Assembly: GCF_008087665.1 (NCBI RefSeq)
Contig: NZ_CP042912.1
Location: 2,170,001-2,234,000, forward strand
Length of the DNA: 64,000 nt
Reading direction: 5' to 3'
DNA from: Mariniblastus fucicola
GTDB lineage: Bacteria; Planctomycetota; Planctomycetia; Pirellulales; Pirellulaceae
A program made the position numbers and the translations under genes. The notes under the pieces are model-generated. The model saw only the letters and a program-made list of their open reading frames with translations. It searched no databases and was not told the DNA's origin. This document shows, piece after piece, positions 35,614-46,123 of this stretch. Positions within the stretch are counted from its first letter, which is position 1. Every line of letters begins with the position of its first letter.

Positions 35614-37065
35614 ATGAATCGGTTTGGGCTGGTCTGTTTTTTGGTTCACGTTTTGTTCGGCAGTCTGCTGATTGCCCAGACTGAGAATCCGCCAGACGAG
35701 CCGGCCGAAAAACAGCCTCCTGCACTGATCAAGGGAAAAATCGTCGATCAGGACGGCGCGGAGGTGGCCGGAGCGAGTGTCTTCCTTTCGATGACCGCGA
35801 TGTCGGATTCCGGTAACGACTGGATCAAAATGTTTGCAGTCAACGTGACGGCTGACGACAACGGTGAATTCGAGTTTGAGGTCCAAGATTCACCTCCAGA
35901 AAACTGGGAGCTGTATTTGGACGTGGCGGTCCATTCAAAAGTTCACTACATCAAACAGTTTCGCTTTTTCGACGACAAACTTTGGCAGCAAACAGTTGAT
36001 CTTGAATCGCTTGCGATCAGCACTGGAGTTCGCGTCGTCGGGCAACTTGCCGATCCAGAAGGCGGCGTCGACCTCGACGGTCCGGTGATCAACATTCAGG
36101 CAAGGCTGCCGGATGGCCACCTTTTCTATCGGTATTTGAATTGTGATGCCGAAGGCAAGTTCGATTGTGTCGTTCCGGCGGACAGCAAGCTGGTTCTGTC
36201 GATCGGTGCCCAGAATTTTGCGTGCTCGAAATCTAAACATCACGTCACAGCCTCCGAACTTGATGACGGTGAACGGATCCCGAAATTTGATTTGGGAAAG
36301 CTGCGGCTGAAGCGTGGAGTCTCGGTCGTCGGCACGGCCAAGCGGCTTGACGGAAGTCCAGCAGCAGGGATCGTGATTGGGATCATTGAAGGCGACGAAC
36401 GAAGCGGCGAAGACAGTGCCGAACACGTCTCGTCCGCCAAGACTGACGCAGACGGAAACTTTCGACTGCCGCCGCATCTTGGGAAGTGCACGTTGCTCGC
36501 GTTGCAAGCCTGCCGCAGTCGAGCCGTCGCCAATGGAGATACGAAAATGCTGGAGTCCGATGGCGAGGTGCCTTACTTCAATCCGGTCGACGTTGATTTG
36601 GAAGGGAAGGGGCCAGAGGTCACGGTGAAAATGGTTGAAGCCGGAGCGATCACGATTTCCGGAACGGTCTTTGACGTCAAAGGAAAACCGATGGTCGGTC
36701 AGCCGGTCATCTACAGCTGGGTGACTCGATTTGGCGTCCTGAATCAGGAAAAGACCAAGACCGATGTCGACGGGAAGTACAGCTTTCCGTTTGGCAAAGG
36801 TCGAAAGCTCTCGATGCGGCTATACAATGATGAACTCACGAACAACGGTTTCGATTTCTTCATCACCAAAGATGCCGCGTTCATTCTTGAAGACCTGTTT
36901 CCGACTCAACCTTCCGGGCTGGTCGACGATCTTGAGTTCAACGAGATCGAGGACGACGTCGACGGTCTGGATTGGAAAGTTCGCAGCACTGGGCCTCGCG
37001 GCGGGCCGTCTCTTTTCGATCGGGCAGCAGACATCCTGTCGTGGTGGCTTTACGGGGACCAATAG
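35614..37065 (+). CDS. Exported carboxypeptidase-regulatory-like domain protein
   Basis: A 483-residue protein with a signal peptide (LVCFLVHVLFGSLLIAQ). The mature part is a string of beta-sandwich units of the carboxypeptidase regulatory-like type: GKIVDQDGAEVAGASVFLS, FEVTADDNGEFEFEV-like, VSVVGTAKRLDGSPAAGIVIG, TDADGNFRLP, ISGTVFDVKGKPMVGQPV and TDVDGKYSFPFG. Such domains are non-catalytic and bind or stabilise. It starts 1 nt after the propeller gene stop, so the two form a secreted pair. Confidence 0.85.
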   Translation: MNRFGLVCFLVHVLFGSLLIAQTENPPDEPAEKQPPALIKGKIVDQDGAEVAGASVFLSMTAMSDSGNDWIKMFAVNVTADDNGEFEFEVQDSPPENWELYLDVAVHSKVHYIKQFRFFDDKLWQQTVDLESLAISTGVRVVGQLADPEGGVDLDGPVINIQARLPDGHLFYRYLNCDAEGKFDCVVPADSKLVLSIGAQNFACSKSKHHVTASELDDGERIPKFDLGKLRLKRGVSVVGTAKRLDGSPAAGIVIGIIEGDERSGEDSAEHVSSAKTDADGNFRLPPHLGKCTLLALQACRSRAVANGDTKMLESDGEVPYFNPVDVDLEGKGPEVTVKMVEAGAITISGTVFDVKGKPMVGQPVIYSWVTRFGVLNQEKTKTDVDGKYSFPFGKGRKLSMRLYNDELTNNGFDFFITKDAAFILEDLFPTQPSGLVDDLEFNEIEDDVDGLDWKVRSTGPRGGPSLFDRAADILSWWLYGDQ

Positions 37066-37132
37066 CGCGGTGATGCAAAAGCTATTTATCCGGATGCGCG
37101 AACGCCGGATGCACCCAACGCGTCTGCCGATA

Positions 37133-37138
37133 TATAAT
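37133..37138 (+). promoter_or_regulatory. Likely -10 box of rex
   Basis: A perfect TATAAT. Transcription from here would begin near 37145, which fits a TTG start at 37171 better than the ATG at 37141. A clear -35 box is not visible. Confidence 0.5.
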
Positions 37139-37170
37139 GGATGGGCTGGCAGATTCACTGGTTACGCGTT

Positions 37171-37821
37171 TTGAGCAACAAGCCTCCGATCGATTCGAAA
37201 ATTCCCAAGGCAGTCGTTTCACGTCTGAGTCTGTACTTGCGCGAGTTGCAGCAGCTGATCCGGGAAGGCATACCCACCATCAGTTCGACAAAACTGGGGC
37301 GCAGGCTGGGCTTCACCGCGTCACAGATTCGCAAAGACATCGCGTACTTTGGGCAATTTGGCTATCCCGGAATTGGATACAAGTGCGAAGAGCTCGTTGC
37401 AGAGATACGTTCTATTCTTGGCACCGATCGGACTTGGCCGGTCGTGCTTGTGGGCTGCGGAAATCTCGGCCAGGCTCTGTTGGGATACCGCGGCTTTTCG
37501 ACGCAGGGATTCGAAGTCGTCGCCGCCGTTGATGTTGACGAGTCGCTTGTTGGGAACACGATCGAAGGCATCCAAATCGATCGACTATCCCGGTTGTCCG
37601 AGATCGTCCGGGAAAAAGGCGTCCGCGTCGCGATCCTGGCGGTTCCATCGGAAGCCGCCGAGTCAGCCGTCGAAGCCATCGTTGACGCGGGAATAACAGG
37701 CATTTTGAACTTCGCGCCGGTGACGCTGGCATTGCCAAAGAACATCGGACTGGTGGAAGTCGATCTGGCACGAGAGCTGGAACAGCTTGCGTTTTCGGTG
37801 CTGCAAAAGGACGAATCCTGA
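37171..37821 (+). CDS. rex: Redox-sensing transcriptional repressor Rex
   Basis: A 216-residue protein. The N-terminal winged helix (KIPKAVVSRLSLYLREL, STKLGRRLGFTASQIRKDIAYFG) matches Rex, which binds DNA when NADH is low, and the C-terminal half has the NAD-binding VLVGCGNLGQALLGYRGF and a conserved GILNFAPVTL. Rex controls fermentation and respiration genes. The start is TTG 37171 because a TATAAT lies at 37133-37138; ATG 37141 is the other choice. I looked but saw no clear Rex operator nearby. Confidence 0.92.
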   Translation: MSNKPPIDSKIPKAVVSRLSLYLRELQQLIREGIPTISSTKLGRRLGFTASQIRKDIAYFGQFGYPGIGYKCEELVAEIRSILGTDRTWPVVLVGCGNLGQALLGYRGFSTQGFEVVAAVDVDESLVGNTIEGIQIDRLSRLSEIVREKGVRVAILAVPSEAAESAVEAIVDAGITGILNFAPVTLALPKNIGLVEVDLARELEQLAFSVLQKDES

Positions 37822-37992
37822 GCGATGCTTGCTCAAGATAACGCTTCTTTAACCATTGCCAAAAACCCCGGTTGTTGACTAGACTGGTTGCCGGTTAAAA
37901 AACCGAACGTGCCGTCCGTTGCGAGTCCGCAAATCCGGCTTTTGATGATTTCGTCGCAGTCGCGACATAAACGCCAAAAAGAGGAGAGACTC

Positions 37993-39345
<1,353 letters not shown>

Positions 39346-39363
39346 AGGCAGTTTCGAAACCTT

Positions 39364-39424
39364 GTGGCTGCGGCGTCCCGCCGCAGTTAATACCAAAAAT
39401 ACTGCGGCGAGACGCCGCAGCCAC
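39364..39424. repeat. Tandem G+C hairpins forming a long inverted repeat
   Basis: Two hairpins with the same 8-bp stem CTGCGGCG/CGCCGCAG (39368-39386 with loop TCC; 39402-39420 with loop AGA), separated by 15 AT-rich bases. Together they make a 23-bp inverted repeat with one mismatch, GTGGCTGCGGCGTC paired with GACGCCGCAGCCAC. It looks like a REP/BIME-type element. Confidence 0.85.
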
Positions 39425-39484
39425 TACCAGGTGATCAGTTTTGAAACTTGCTCCAGTCTGATCGCGATGCGATATTGAAAACTG

Positions 39485-39520
39485 AAAGCCGCTGGGTTGA
39501 TGTAACCCAGCGGCTTTTTT
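39485..39520 (+). terminator. Intrinsic terminator after ahcY
   Basis: A perfect 14-bp stem AAAGCCGCTGGGTT/AACCCAGCGGCTTT with a GATGT loop, followed by further T bases. It lies about 140 bp after ahcY and just beyond the end of the convergent TadE gene (stop at 39556), so it may serve both strands. Confidence 0.9.
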
Positions 39521-39555
39521 GTTTTATTCAGTTTGCGGATCGCGGGCCACGAAAG

Positions 39556-39969
39556 CTAAAGCGTTTCCTGCCCCAGTTCTGTCACCGCCGTGAACGAACG
39601 GTTGGCTCCGAACAAAAGCCCTCCCGTCGTCGTTTCCGTAAACGGAACGTTGACCGTGACTTTGACTTTCAATGTTGAACCAGAAGGATGATTCTGTTCC
39701 ACGTTGATCGTGAAGTTTTCGACGCCAACCGAGCTCAACACAAACTCGACCTGGTCTCGAATTTCCTGCTCAGTGGCTCCAGGAACGATGCCTTTTCGAG
39801 CGCCTTCATAAGCTGACGCCTCAGTCGCATGTTTGATCATGCTCGCTCGAGAAATCTCGTAGAACGCGAACAGGCACAGCAACAGCAGTGGCAGAACCAA
39901 CGCAAACTCAACGGTCAACGCTCCGGTTCTTTCTGATCGATTTCGGGTTTTCAATTTGTTCAGAATCAT
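39556..39969 (-). CDS. TadE-like pilus/secretion protein
   Basis: A 137-residue protein with the TadE-like N-terminal pattern, TGALTVEFALVLPLLLLCLFAFYEISRA: a Glu five residues into a single hydrophobic helix. The rest, with SAYEGARKG, is typical of TadE/TadF pseudopilin-like proteins processed by a TadV-type peptidase. It is the last of three similar genes on the minus strand. Confidence 0.85.
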   Translation of the reverse strand: MILNKLKTRNRSERTGALTVEFALVLPLLLLCLFAFYEISRASMIKHATEASAYEGARKGIVPGATEQEIRDQVEFVLSSVGVENFTINVEQNHPSGSTLKVKVTVNVPFTETTTGGLLFGANRSFTAVTELGQETL

Positions 39970-39991
39970 CGTGGTACTTTCTGGATCGATT

Positions 39992-41026
39992 TCACTCGAT
40001 CAACATGACTCCAAGTTGGCGAGCAATGGATTCAAACGCTTCTTCCAACTCTGCGTTGCTGGTCGCGTGAACATGAAGTCCACCAGCGATCTGCGCTACC
40101 TGTTCCATCCTTGCTTCGTCAGCACCATCCTTGAAAGTAATCGTATAGACCGAAACGTTCTTGTCAGCACACTGCTGGGCAATCGTTTCCGGATCAATGT
40201 CCGTGTTGTGGTTTCCGTCCGTCATAACGACGATCGTCTTGAGTGCGAAAGGTCGAGCATTCGAATCGTACAGAACCGAGTTGAGTCCTTCCGACATACC
40301 AAGCCCAATAGCCGTCGCACCATTAGGTGCTTCATCATCGAACGCGTCATTGATGGAGGTCAGGTTTGACGTCAAAACTTGAGACTTTCTGGCCGTCGTC
40401 TCGTACACGGACAACGAAACGTATTCGCTTTGCGGAGTCGTGTTCAGAACGCTCAGGAAGCTTTCCAACGCGTCAGCAAGAGCTTCGAATCGACCTTCGG
40501 AAGCCATCGATCCCGACACGTCCAGTACCAGAGCGATGTCTCGCTGCGATTGAGTTGCCGCTGCCGCAGAATCTGAGCAGAACTCATCGACTCCAAATAG
40601 TGGACCGAAAAGAAGCCCGACAGAACCGTCCGGTGAAGTTGATGAACGGCTGCCGACAACACGTGCGCTGGTCAGGTATGATCCCCCCTCCTGGAACTCG
40701 TATCTGCCGGATGACAACTTGGTTGCATGCCCAACTTTGATCTGGTCGCTTCGAAGTGTCAGGCCTTTTCCAGCAACGGAGTTTCGTGCTGCGACCGCGA
40801 TTGCTGCATTTCTCGCCGTGGTTTCGTTTTGACTGCGACCGATGGATTCGACCGCAGCACGTGCCGCGGCATCGTTTGCAGTACGCAACTCGCTACGCGT
40901 CAAATGCATTCGGGCAATGTCGACTCCCAGCGAAACGACGATCATCAAAATGATCATCACGACGGCAAGCATCGGCAGCATCGCACCTCGGCGATCCGTG
41001 GCGTTAGTGTTCAAGGCGTTCTTCAT
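39992..41026 (-). CDS. TadG-like protein with von Willebrand A domain
   Basis: A 344-residue protein. The N-terminus has the TadE/G-like helix (DRRGAMLPMLAVVMIILMIVVSLGVDIARM). From about 170, a vWA domain shows an intact MIDAS: DIALVLDVSGSMASEG, GATAIGLGM and VVMTDGNHN. It probably sits at the outer side of the membrane as a Tad pilus partner or adhesin. Both flanking genes are TadE-like, all three on the minus strand with gaps of 22 and 26 bp, so they are one operon. Confidence 0.9.
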   Translation of the reverse strand: MKNALNTNATDRRGAMLPMLAVVMIILMIVVSLGVDIARMHLTRSELRTANDAAARAAVESIGRSQNETTARNAAIAVAARNSVAGKGLTLRSDQIKVGHATKLSSGRYEFQEGGSYLTSARVVGSRSSTSPDGSVGLLFGPLFGVDEFCSDSAAAATQSQRDIALVLDVSGSMASEGRFEALADALESFLSVLNTTPQSEYVSLSVYETTARKSQVLTSNLTSINDAFDDEAPNGATAIGLGMSEGLNSVLYDSNARPFALKTIVVMTDGNHNTDIDPETIAQQCADKNVSVYTITFKDGADEARMEQVAQIAGGLHVHATSNAELEEAFESIARQLGVMLIE

Positions 41027-41052
41027 TCAACTGGTCCAATGGTGGTTGGTAA

Positions 41053-41469
41053 CTATTCTTTGACCATCACTGCCGAAGCAGTAACGTCTTTTCCAGCAAA
41101 AGGTCCGAATGGAAAAATACTGTTATCGTCGCCAGGTGCGGAGACCGTGATTTCGATAATATCTCCGCGAGAGACGGCTGCCAGATTCGACGGCGAAAGC
41201 GAGATCGTAACGTTCTGGAGATTGCGTCCGTCGCAAACAGCCTGAGCAGATGCCTGAGCTTGAACTGCGGTGCCGTCAACTTTAACGCCAGTCTTGATGC
41301 CTTCGTAAGCTGCCTGAACCAACGTCTGTCGAAGGAACAACATGTTTGCTGCTTCGATTCCGCCGAATACAATCAGCACAATCAGTGGCAGGCAAACTGC
41401 GAACTCAACCACGGCAGCGCCGCGGCGTGATGCTCGTTTTGTTTTAATGTTTGGTGGTCGGTGGAACAT
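41053..41469 (-). CDS. TadE-like pilus/secretion protein, first gene of the set
   Basis: A 138-residue protein with SRRGAAVVEFAVCLPLIVLIVFGGIEAANM, the TadE N-terminal helix, and the family pattern AAYEGIKTG. The three-gene set lacks the ATPase, secretin and other Tad machinery, which must lie elsewhere if they exist. Confidence 0.85.
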   Translation of the reverse strand: MFHRPPNIKTKRASRRGAAVVEFAVCLPLIVLIVFGGIEAANMLFLRQTLVQAAYEGIKTGVKVDGTAVQAQASAQAVCDGRNLQNVTISLSPSNLAAVSRGDIIEITVSAPGDDNSIFPFGPFAGKDVTASAVMVKE

Positions 41470-41535
41470 GGTGTTTCCTGGAGAGGATCATCCATCGGGA
41501 TGACGGGCAGTGGAATGCGCGATTTAGCTGTTAGG

Positions 41536-42006
41536 CTAGGATCGCGACGTGGCACCAGATTGCTTGAGAGCAGTCTTCAGACGCTCAATTTCGCGATCCT
41601 TGTCGTCCATTCGCTCAGCCACAACATTGAATTCTTCAGCCATCTCAGCCCAAAAGTCACCGCCACGGAACGAAAGCCGATCGGTGTTTCCGTCCTGACC
41701 AAGCTGACGAAGATACTTTCGCAGACGTCCGACAGGTCCAACGAATCGATTACTGAATCGAACCGTGTCGAGCAGGAACGCGGGGAAGATACAGATTAGT
41801 ATCAGCCCGACCAGTGTGAACTCGCCCACCTCCTGCATCACTCGCTTGGACAGTGGCTGGCCGTCAGGTCCGCTAAGCATCGCCTGGAGCATCACGATCG
41901 CGAGGCCGGCGACTACGAAGTAGAGGAACCAATGCAGTACGATCCGTCGCAGCAATGCGCCTTGGACGGTTGAGTCGACAAAGTTTTGTTTTCTGACGTG
42001 TTTCAT
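41536..42006 (-). CDS. Two-helix membrane protein with HAMP-like domain
   Basis: A 156-residue protein from ATG 42006 (MKHVRKQNFVDSTVQG). Two membrane helices (about 24-44 and 68-88) precede a HAMP-like region (SNRFVGPVGRLRKYLRQLG, then AEEFNVVAERMDDKDREIERL coiled coil). It has no kinase or methyl-accepting domain, so it is an orphan HAMP protein. It lies just upstream of the TadE operon on the same strand and may be part of it. Confidence 0.65.
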   Translation of the reverse strand: MKHVRKQNFVDSTVQGALLRRIVLHWFLYFVVAGLAIVMLQAMLSGPDGQPLSKRVMQEVGEFTLVGLILICIFPAFLLDTVRFSNRFVGPVGRLRKYLRQLGQDGNTDRLSFRGGDFWAEMAEEFNVVAERMDDKDREIERLKTALKQSGATSRS

Positions 42007-42379
42007 TTGCAATCTCATCGAAATTGATGTGTGTATGCGATGGCGTTTCTCACAACGCGCCGCCAGCAAAAGTACGATCTGAATTGTTCAGGGGCGCCCA
42101 AATCGTGATGTTTTCCGGACGAGAAAACTTTAACTCCGACAAATCCCCGGCACGATCGGAGCAACCGTCAAAACCATGCCAGCTAAAAGGTCTCGACCTC
42201 GGGCTGTAGCAATTGAAGGATCGGTGTTTCGAATAATCCAATGGTGTGAATGCTTATCGTGGACCCGACTATAGGCGTCTTGACGGCAGCATCCGGGCAG
42301 ATTCAGCGCCGAGCACGATTGGTCGATACTTCAGTACGGTCGCTTGTTTCTGACCCCTCCTACTTTTCCGGACTGACCA
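42007..42379. other. Intergenic, about 370 bp, no gene seen
   Basis: Divergent region between the HAMP-like gene and the gene at 42380. It should carry both promoters; I saw no convincing boxes, repeats or RNA structures. Confidence 0.5.
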
Positions 42380-42919
42380 ATGAGTTTGAAATTTGGCATC
42401 TACCTGGTTGAACAAAGAATCGTCACTCCAGAGCAGTTTTGCGGTTTGGTTAAAATTCAGCAGGAGTCCACTCGTTCTCTGGCATCGCTTTCGATCGCGC
42501 AGAACTATATGACCATGAAACAGGTCAGCCGCGTTCTCGATGCCGTTGAGCAAGACGAGGAAAAGTTCATTGACTACGCAACGCAGAAGGGGTTGCTGGA
42601 ACGATCTGATGCGAACCATCTGTCGAAGATGCAGGAGCAAAGCGGCGAGTCGATCAGGAGTCTGGCAGTGGAGTGTGGGTTGCTCACCGCTCGCCAGGCC
42701 GAAGTCTTGTTCAATCATTTCCAGCGATATGGCTCACGTTCGATTCACATGAAACGACGTCCGGTTTCCGAGCGCGCTTCCCGACCATCTCCCTCTGTTG
42801 GCACTCCGAAGGCGCCGACGAAACCGCAGCCGATTATTCAGCCAAAAAGCACTCCGTCCCCGAAGTTCAAGCAGCATCCGATTATCAAAGTCGAAGAAGC
42901 GCAAAAAGTTCAGCGGTAG
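42380..42919 (+). CDS. Protein with duplicated GspE-N-like helical repeat
   Basis: A 179-residue protein. It holds two related helical units, GIYLVEQRIVTPEQFCGLV...LASLSIAQNYMTMKQV at 6-55 and FIDYATQKGLLERSDANHL...IRSLAVECGLLTARQAEVLF at 63-112, each like the N-terminal domain of GspE/PilB-type secretion ATPases. The rest is a Pro/Lys-rich tail ending KVEEAQKVQR. No ATPase domain is present. Function unknown. Confidence 0.6.
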   Translation: MSLKFGIYLVEQRIVTPEQFCGLVKIQQESTRSLASLSIAQNYMTMKQVSRVLDAVEQDEEKFIDYATQKGLLERSDANHLSKMQEQSGESIRSLAVECGLLTARQAEVLFNHFQRYGSRSIHMKRRPVSERASRPSPSVGTPKAPTKPQPIIQPKSTPSPKFKQHPIIKVEEAQKVQR

Positions 42920-43087
42920 TCGCGGCAGCCGATAATTCTGCCCGACCATGATCGAAAGCTGTTGGCCTGTTCGCATGAGCCCGTAAACGTTGGGCGATTG
43001 GGGCGGAATCGGTATTTTGCGGGAACTTTGCGACTGCTTCATCCGTCTTTCAGATAGAAAGTTTCTGTCTGGAGTTCGGGAGTTGCG

Positions 43088-44092
43088 ATGAAAAGCATTG
43101 ATGTCTTACTGTTGCTAAGCTTCCTGTTCTTCTCAATCGCCGCGGTCTGCTACTTCCGCCCATCTTTGCGGCAAAGCCCCTCTGTTTCGGTTTCCGATTC
43201 ACCAACGATATCCGATTCACCAACGGATTCGGATTTCTCTGCCAGCCACAATCCGGAATGCCGGCAAGAGCCATCGCCCGCGACGAATTTGGTGCCCATC
43301 AACCGGGTTGTCCAACCGAGTCTCGATTTCGAAGCACACGCTGATGGGTTGCGAAAGACGTATGGCAATGAGTTTTCTGTCGTGGTCGAAAAACCGTTTG
43401 TGGTGATTGGCGACCAGCCGCAAGCCGAAGTCGAAAAATGGGCGACAGGTACGATTCGCTGGGCCGTGAAGCAGATCAAGGAATCCTATTTCGAACAGGA
43501 TCCCGATCACATCATCAACATCTGGTTGTTCAAAGATAGCGAAAGCTACTATCGAAACGCGGAACGCTTGTTCGGTTCCAAGCCAACGACTCCTTACGGA
43601 TACTATTCGCCATCAGACAAAGCTCTGGTCATGAACATCAGCACCGGCGGTGGCACGCTAGTTCATGAGATCGTACATCCGTTCATGGCGGCAAATTTCG
43701 AAGCTTGTCCGTCATGGTTCAATGAAGGGTTGGCGTCGTTGTACGAGCAAAGTTCTGAGCAGAATGGCAAGATCGTCGGGCTGACCAATTGGCGATTGCG
43801 CGGTTTGCAACTAGCGATTCACGACGGCTTGCTGGGTTCGTTCGAGAACATGATGTCGACAACGGATCGAGAGTTCTACGACGGCGCCTCGACCAATTAC
43901 GCTCAGGCGAGATATCTTTGCTACTGGTTGCAACAGCAAGGAAAGTTGCGCGAATTCTATCGTCGTTTTTCAGAAAATGCAGCGAACGACCAGAGCGGCA
44001 TCGATACGTTGAAAGAAATTCTCGGAACGAATGACCTGAAAGCATTCCAGGCCGGCTGGGAGAAGGAAGTTCTGAAGCTTCGGTTTCCGTGA
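43088..44092 (+). CDS. Membrane-anchored zinc metalloprotease (gluzincin-like)
   Basis: A 334-residue protein with one N-terminal membrane segment (DVLLLLSFLFFSIAAVCYF) and a Ser/Asp-rich linker. The zinc site is LVHEIVHPF (His193, Glu194, His197), with a downstream Glu in WFNEGLASLYE (Glu213) as the third ligand, as in the peptidase MA/DUF1570-like group. The catalytic domain follows the membrane helix and faces the outside. A ribosome site GGGAG precedes ATG 43088. Confidence 0.8.
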   Translation: MKSIDVLLLLSFLFFSIAAVCYFRPSLRQSPSVSVSDSPTISDSPTDSDFSASHNPECRQEPSPATNLVPINRVVQPSLDFEAHADGLRKTYGNEFSVVVEKPFVVIGDQPQAEVEKWATGTIRWAVKQIKESYFEQDPDHIINIWLFKDSESYYRNAERLFGSKPTTPYGYYSPSDKALVMNISTGGGTLVHEIVHPFMAANFEACPSWFNEGLASLYEQSSEQNGKIVGLTNWRLRGLQLAIHDGLLGSFENMMSTTDREFYDGASTNYAQARYLCYWLQQQGKLREFYRRFSENAANDQSGIDTLKEILGTNDLKAFQAGWEKEVLKLRFP

Positions 44093-44255
44093 GTCGAATC
44101 GCTCGATCCACTTGGACTTCAAGTCACTCCAAAACCCAATCTCCGTTCTGCTCGCCCAAGCCATCCAAGCCTGGCAGTTCAACAGTCCACGGCTTTTCAC
44201 GTTCGCGGCTTTTCACTTTCGCGGATTGCAGCCGCCAATATGAAATGGGTCCGAA

Positions 44256-44627
44256 CTAATCGTCGTAGACTTGGCGGTAACGTCGTCTGCGTCGTCGGTT
44301 TCTCAACGTAACCTGTTCCCCTTCGACGAACCAATAGCCGCCGAGAACTTTGTACATGAACAACAACACCAACGCTCCGGCCGAGCCAACCGAAAACCCA
44401 AGCAGGCTAACCGGTTTGACGGCTTCGGCTGTTGGCCCTTGGGTCCATTGAAGAAAAGCGCAACCGATCAGCGTTCCTGCGATCCCCATCATGACGGTGG
44501 CGATCGTACCGCCGGGGTCTCTGCCTGGCATGACTGCTTTTGCTGCGAGGCCGACAACAACACCAAAGCCAATCCAGGTTAATCCAAGATTCGCGTAGTG
44601 CGTCAGTTGCTCAATATCCAATTCCAT
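44256..44627 (-). CDS. GlsB/YeaQ/YmgE-family membrane protein
   Basis: A 123-residue protein with three membrane segments. The region GFGVVVGLAAKAVMPGRDPGG then MMGIAGTLIGCAFLQW matches the transglycosylase-associated/YeaQ pattern. It has a third segment (LVLLFMYKVLGG) and a very basic tail with six Arg in a row. Stress-linked in enterobacteria; role here unknown. Confidence 0.75.
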   Translation of the reverse strand: MELDIEQLTHYANLGLTWIGFGVVVGLAAKAVMPGRDPGGTIATVMMGIAGTLIGCAFLQWTQGPTAEAVKPVSLLGFSVGSAGALVLLFMYKVLGGYWFVEGEQVTLRNRRRRRRYRQVYDD

Positions 44628-44719
44628 GGCCGATACTTCCGTGTTTGCGCATTGCTCCGAAAGTTTTTATCAGACGTTTGGGCTTCGCTCCAATAGAAGT
44701 TTCGAGCAAAAAATCCGGA

Positions 44720-45793
44720 TCAGTCGATTACATCAAGCTTGCGTTTACGTCGCAAACGCTCACTGACTCGCTGAAGCAGCATTTTCTCATCCGAAGTCAG
44801 ACTCTCGATTCCGGACTGGTGCAATTTCTCCAGCACCTCATCCGCCAGTTCGATTTCCTGCTGCTCGTGCTGCATTTCGTCGCGAATGCGGGCTTCCTGT
44901 TTCTCAACCAACCACTTCGAATACTCAGGATCCTCGGTGTCGCCGAACATGAAAAACGACGGTGTATCAGAAAACGCATCCGACAATCCCAACGCCGTAT
45001 GGGACTCATCCCACTCCTCAGAAATGTCGCAAGTTTCAACATCGAACGCATATCCTGCTGCAAAATAAAGCGAGATGCCTCCAACGAGCAACACAAACCA
45101 GATCGGCTCGATCGGACCTGTCTGATAGCCACGCAGAACCCATGCGAAACCAATCAGCGTGAACGCGACCGCAGTACCGCTGACTCGAATCGCGGACTCA
45201 ATCCGATATTGCGGTACTTTGTCGTAAAAGAACGCAAAAACGGTTCGCAGAGCATTCGCTCCGTCAAACGGAAAGCACGGAATCAAGTTCGCGAGCAACA
45301 GCTGAAAATTGATCCAGGTTCCAATCAAAATCAGCGACGTCGGAACGTCACTGGTCAGGAAAATGTGTGGTCGGAACGGGTGGATGATCTCCTTGAACGA
45401 GACCTCTGTTGACTGCAGAAGCAGGATCGTCCCGAACATGAAAATCGCGAAATTGACAAACGGACCCGCAAGAATCGCGATCAGCTTTGCAGACTTTTGC
45501 TCGGGATACTGGAAAGTAGAATTTCCGCCCCAGGGCATGAACAGAACCGAAGACACCGATCCGCCGAGATTGTGAATGGCGAAAACGTGAGCCAGTTCGT
45601 GGACGATGATGCTGCCGATCAGAACCGCCGCGGTCACCATCGCCGTTGACAGAATCGCATTACCGGCCGATGTCGGCGAATTAAAGTCGACGCAAAATAT
45701 TACTGCCAGAAACAGCAGCAGAAGCATGTGCACTCGAACGGGAACTCCGACCCATCTTCCAAGGCTAAAGCTCCAACTTGAATTGTGATCCAT
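44720..45793 (-). CDS. Site-2 protease (M50) family protein
   Basis: A 357-residue membrane protease from ATG 45793 (MDHNSSWSFSLGRWVGVPV). It shows the active site IIVHELAHVFA (His65, Glu66, His69) in a membrane helix and the third ligand motif LIPCFPFDGANALR later. Several further membrane helices and an acidic helical C-terminal tail follow. Such enzymes cut within the membrane, for instance anti-sigma factors. The substrate is unknown. It lies 92 bp upstream of the YeaQ-like gene on the same strand. Confidence 0.9.
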   Translation of the reverse strand: MDHNSSWSFSLGRWVGVPVRVHMLLLLFLAVIFCVDFNSPTSAGNAILSTAMVTAAVLIGSIIVHELAHVFAIHNLGGSVSSVLFMPWGGNSTFQYPEQKSAKLIAILAGPFVNFAIFMFGTILLLQSTEVSFKEIIHPFRPHIFLTSDVPTSLILIGTWINFQLLLANLIPCFPFDGANALRTVFAFFYDKVPQYRIESAIRVSGTAVAFTLIGFAWVLRGYQTGPIEPIWFVLLVGGISLYFAAGYAFDVETCDISEEWDESHTALGLSDAFSDTPSFFMFGDTEDPEYSKWLVEKQEARIRDEMQHEQQEIELADEVLEKLHQSGIESLTSDEKMLLQRVSERLRRKRKLDVID

Positions 45794-46123
45794 GGACGAC
45801 CCTTGAATCCAAAATTGCCACCGAAATGCATCGAGACTCGCCGCGGTCACCGATGGGATGCGTTAGTTTACACGTTGAAATTCCCAACTTCAATCAATCA
45901 ACTTCGGATTCGCCCAATTGAGGCGCATTTGTGCGGGTTTTAACGGACAATACCGAACTCTCGCCTCTCATCACACGTACAGTCGCGGTGGAACACCCCA
46001 TCGGTGACCATTGGCAATGGACTGCTAGCAAATTTCTTATCACAATGCCTCGCTTTCGCGAACTGATCGCAACGCACGGCAACCGGCAACCCAAAATCGG
46101 GTCGCCAGATATTGGGAATTTTT
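45794..46123. other. Intergenic, 330 bp, no gene seen
   Basis: Divergent promoter region between the M50 protease and the DUF1015 gene. Nothing structured or coding stands out. Confidence 0.5.

Noticed and set aside
37822-37992. Possible SAH riboswitch before ahcY
   Set aside because: I could not find the conserved core or a convincing pseudoknot in the 170-bp leader.
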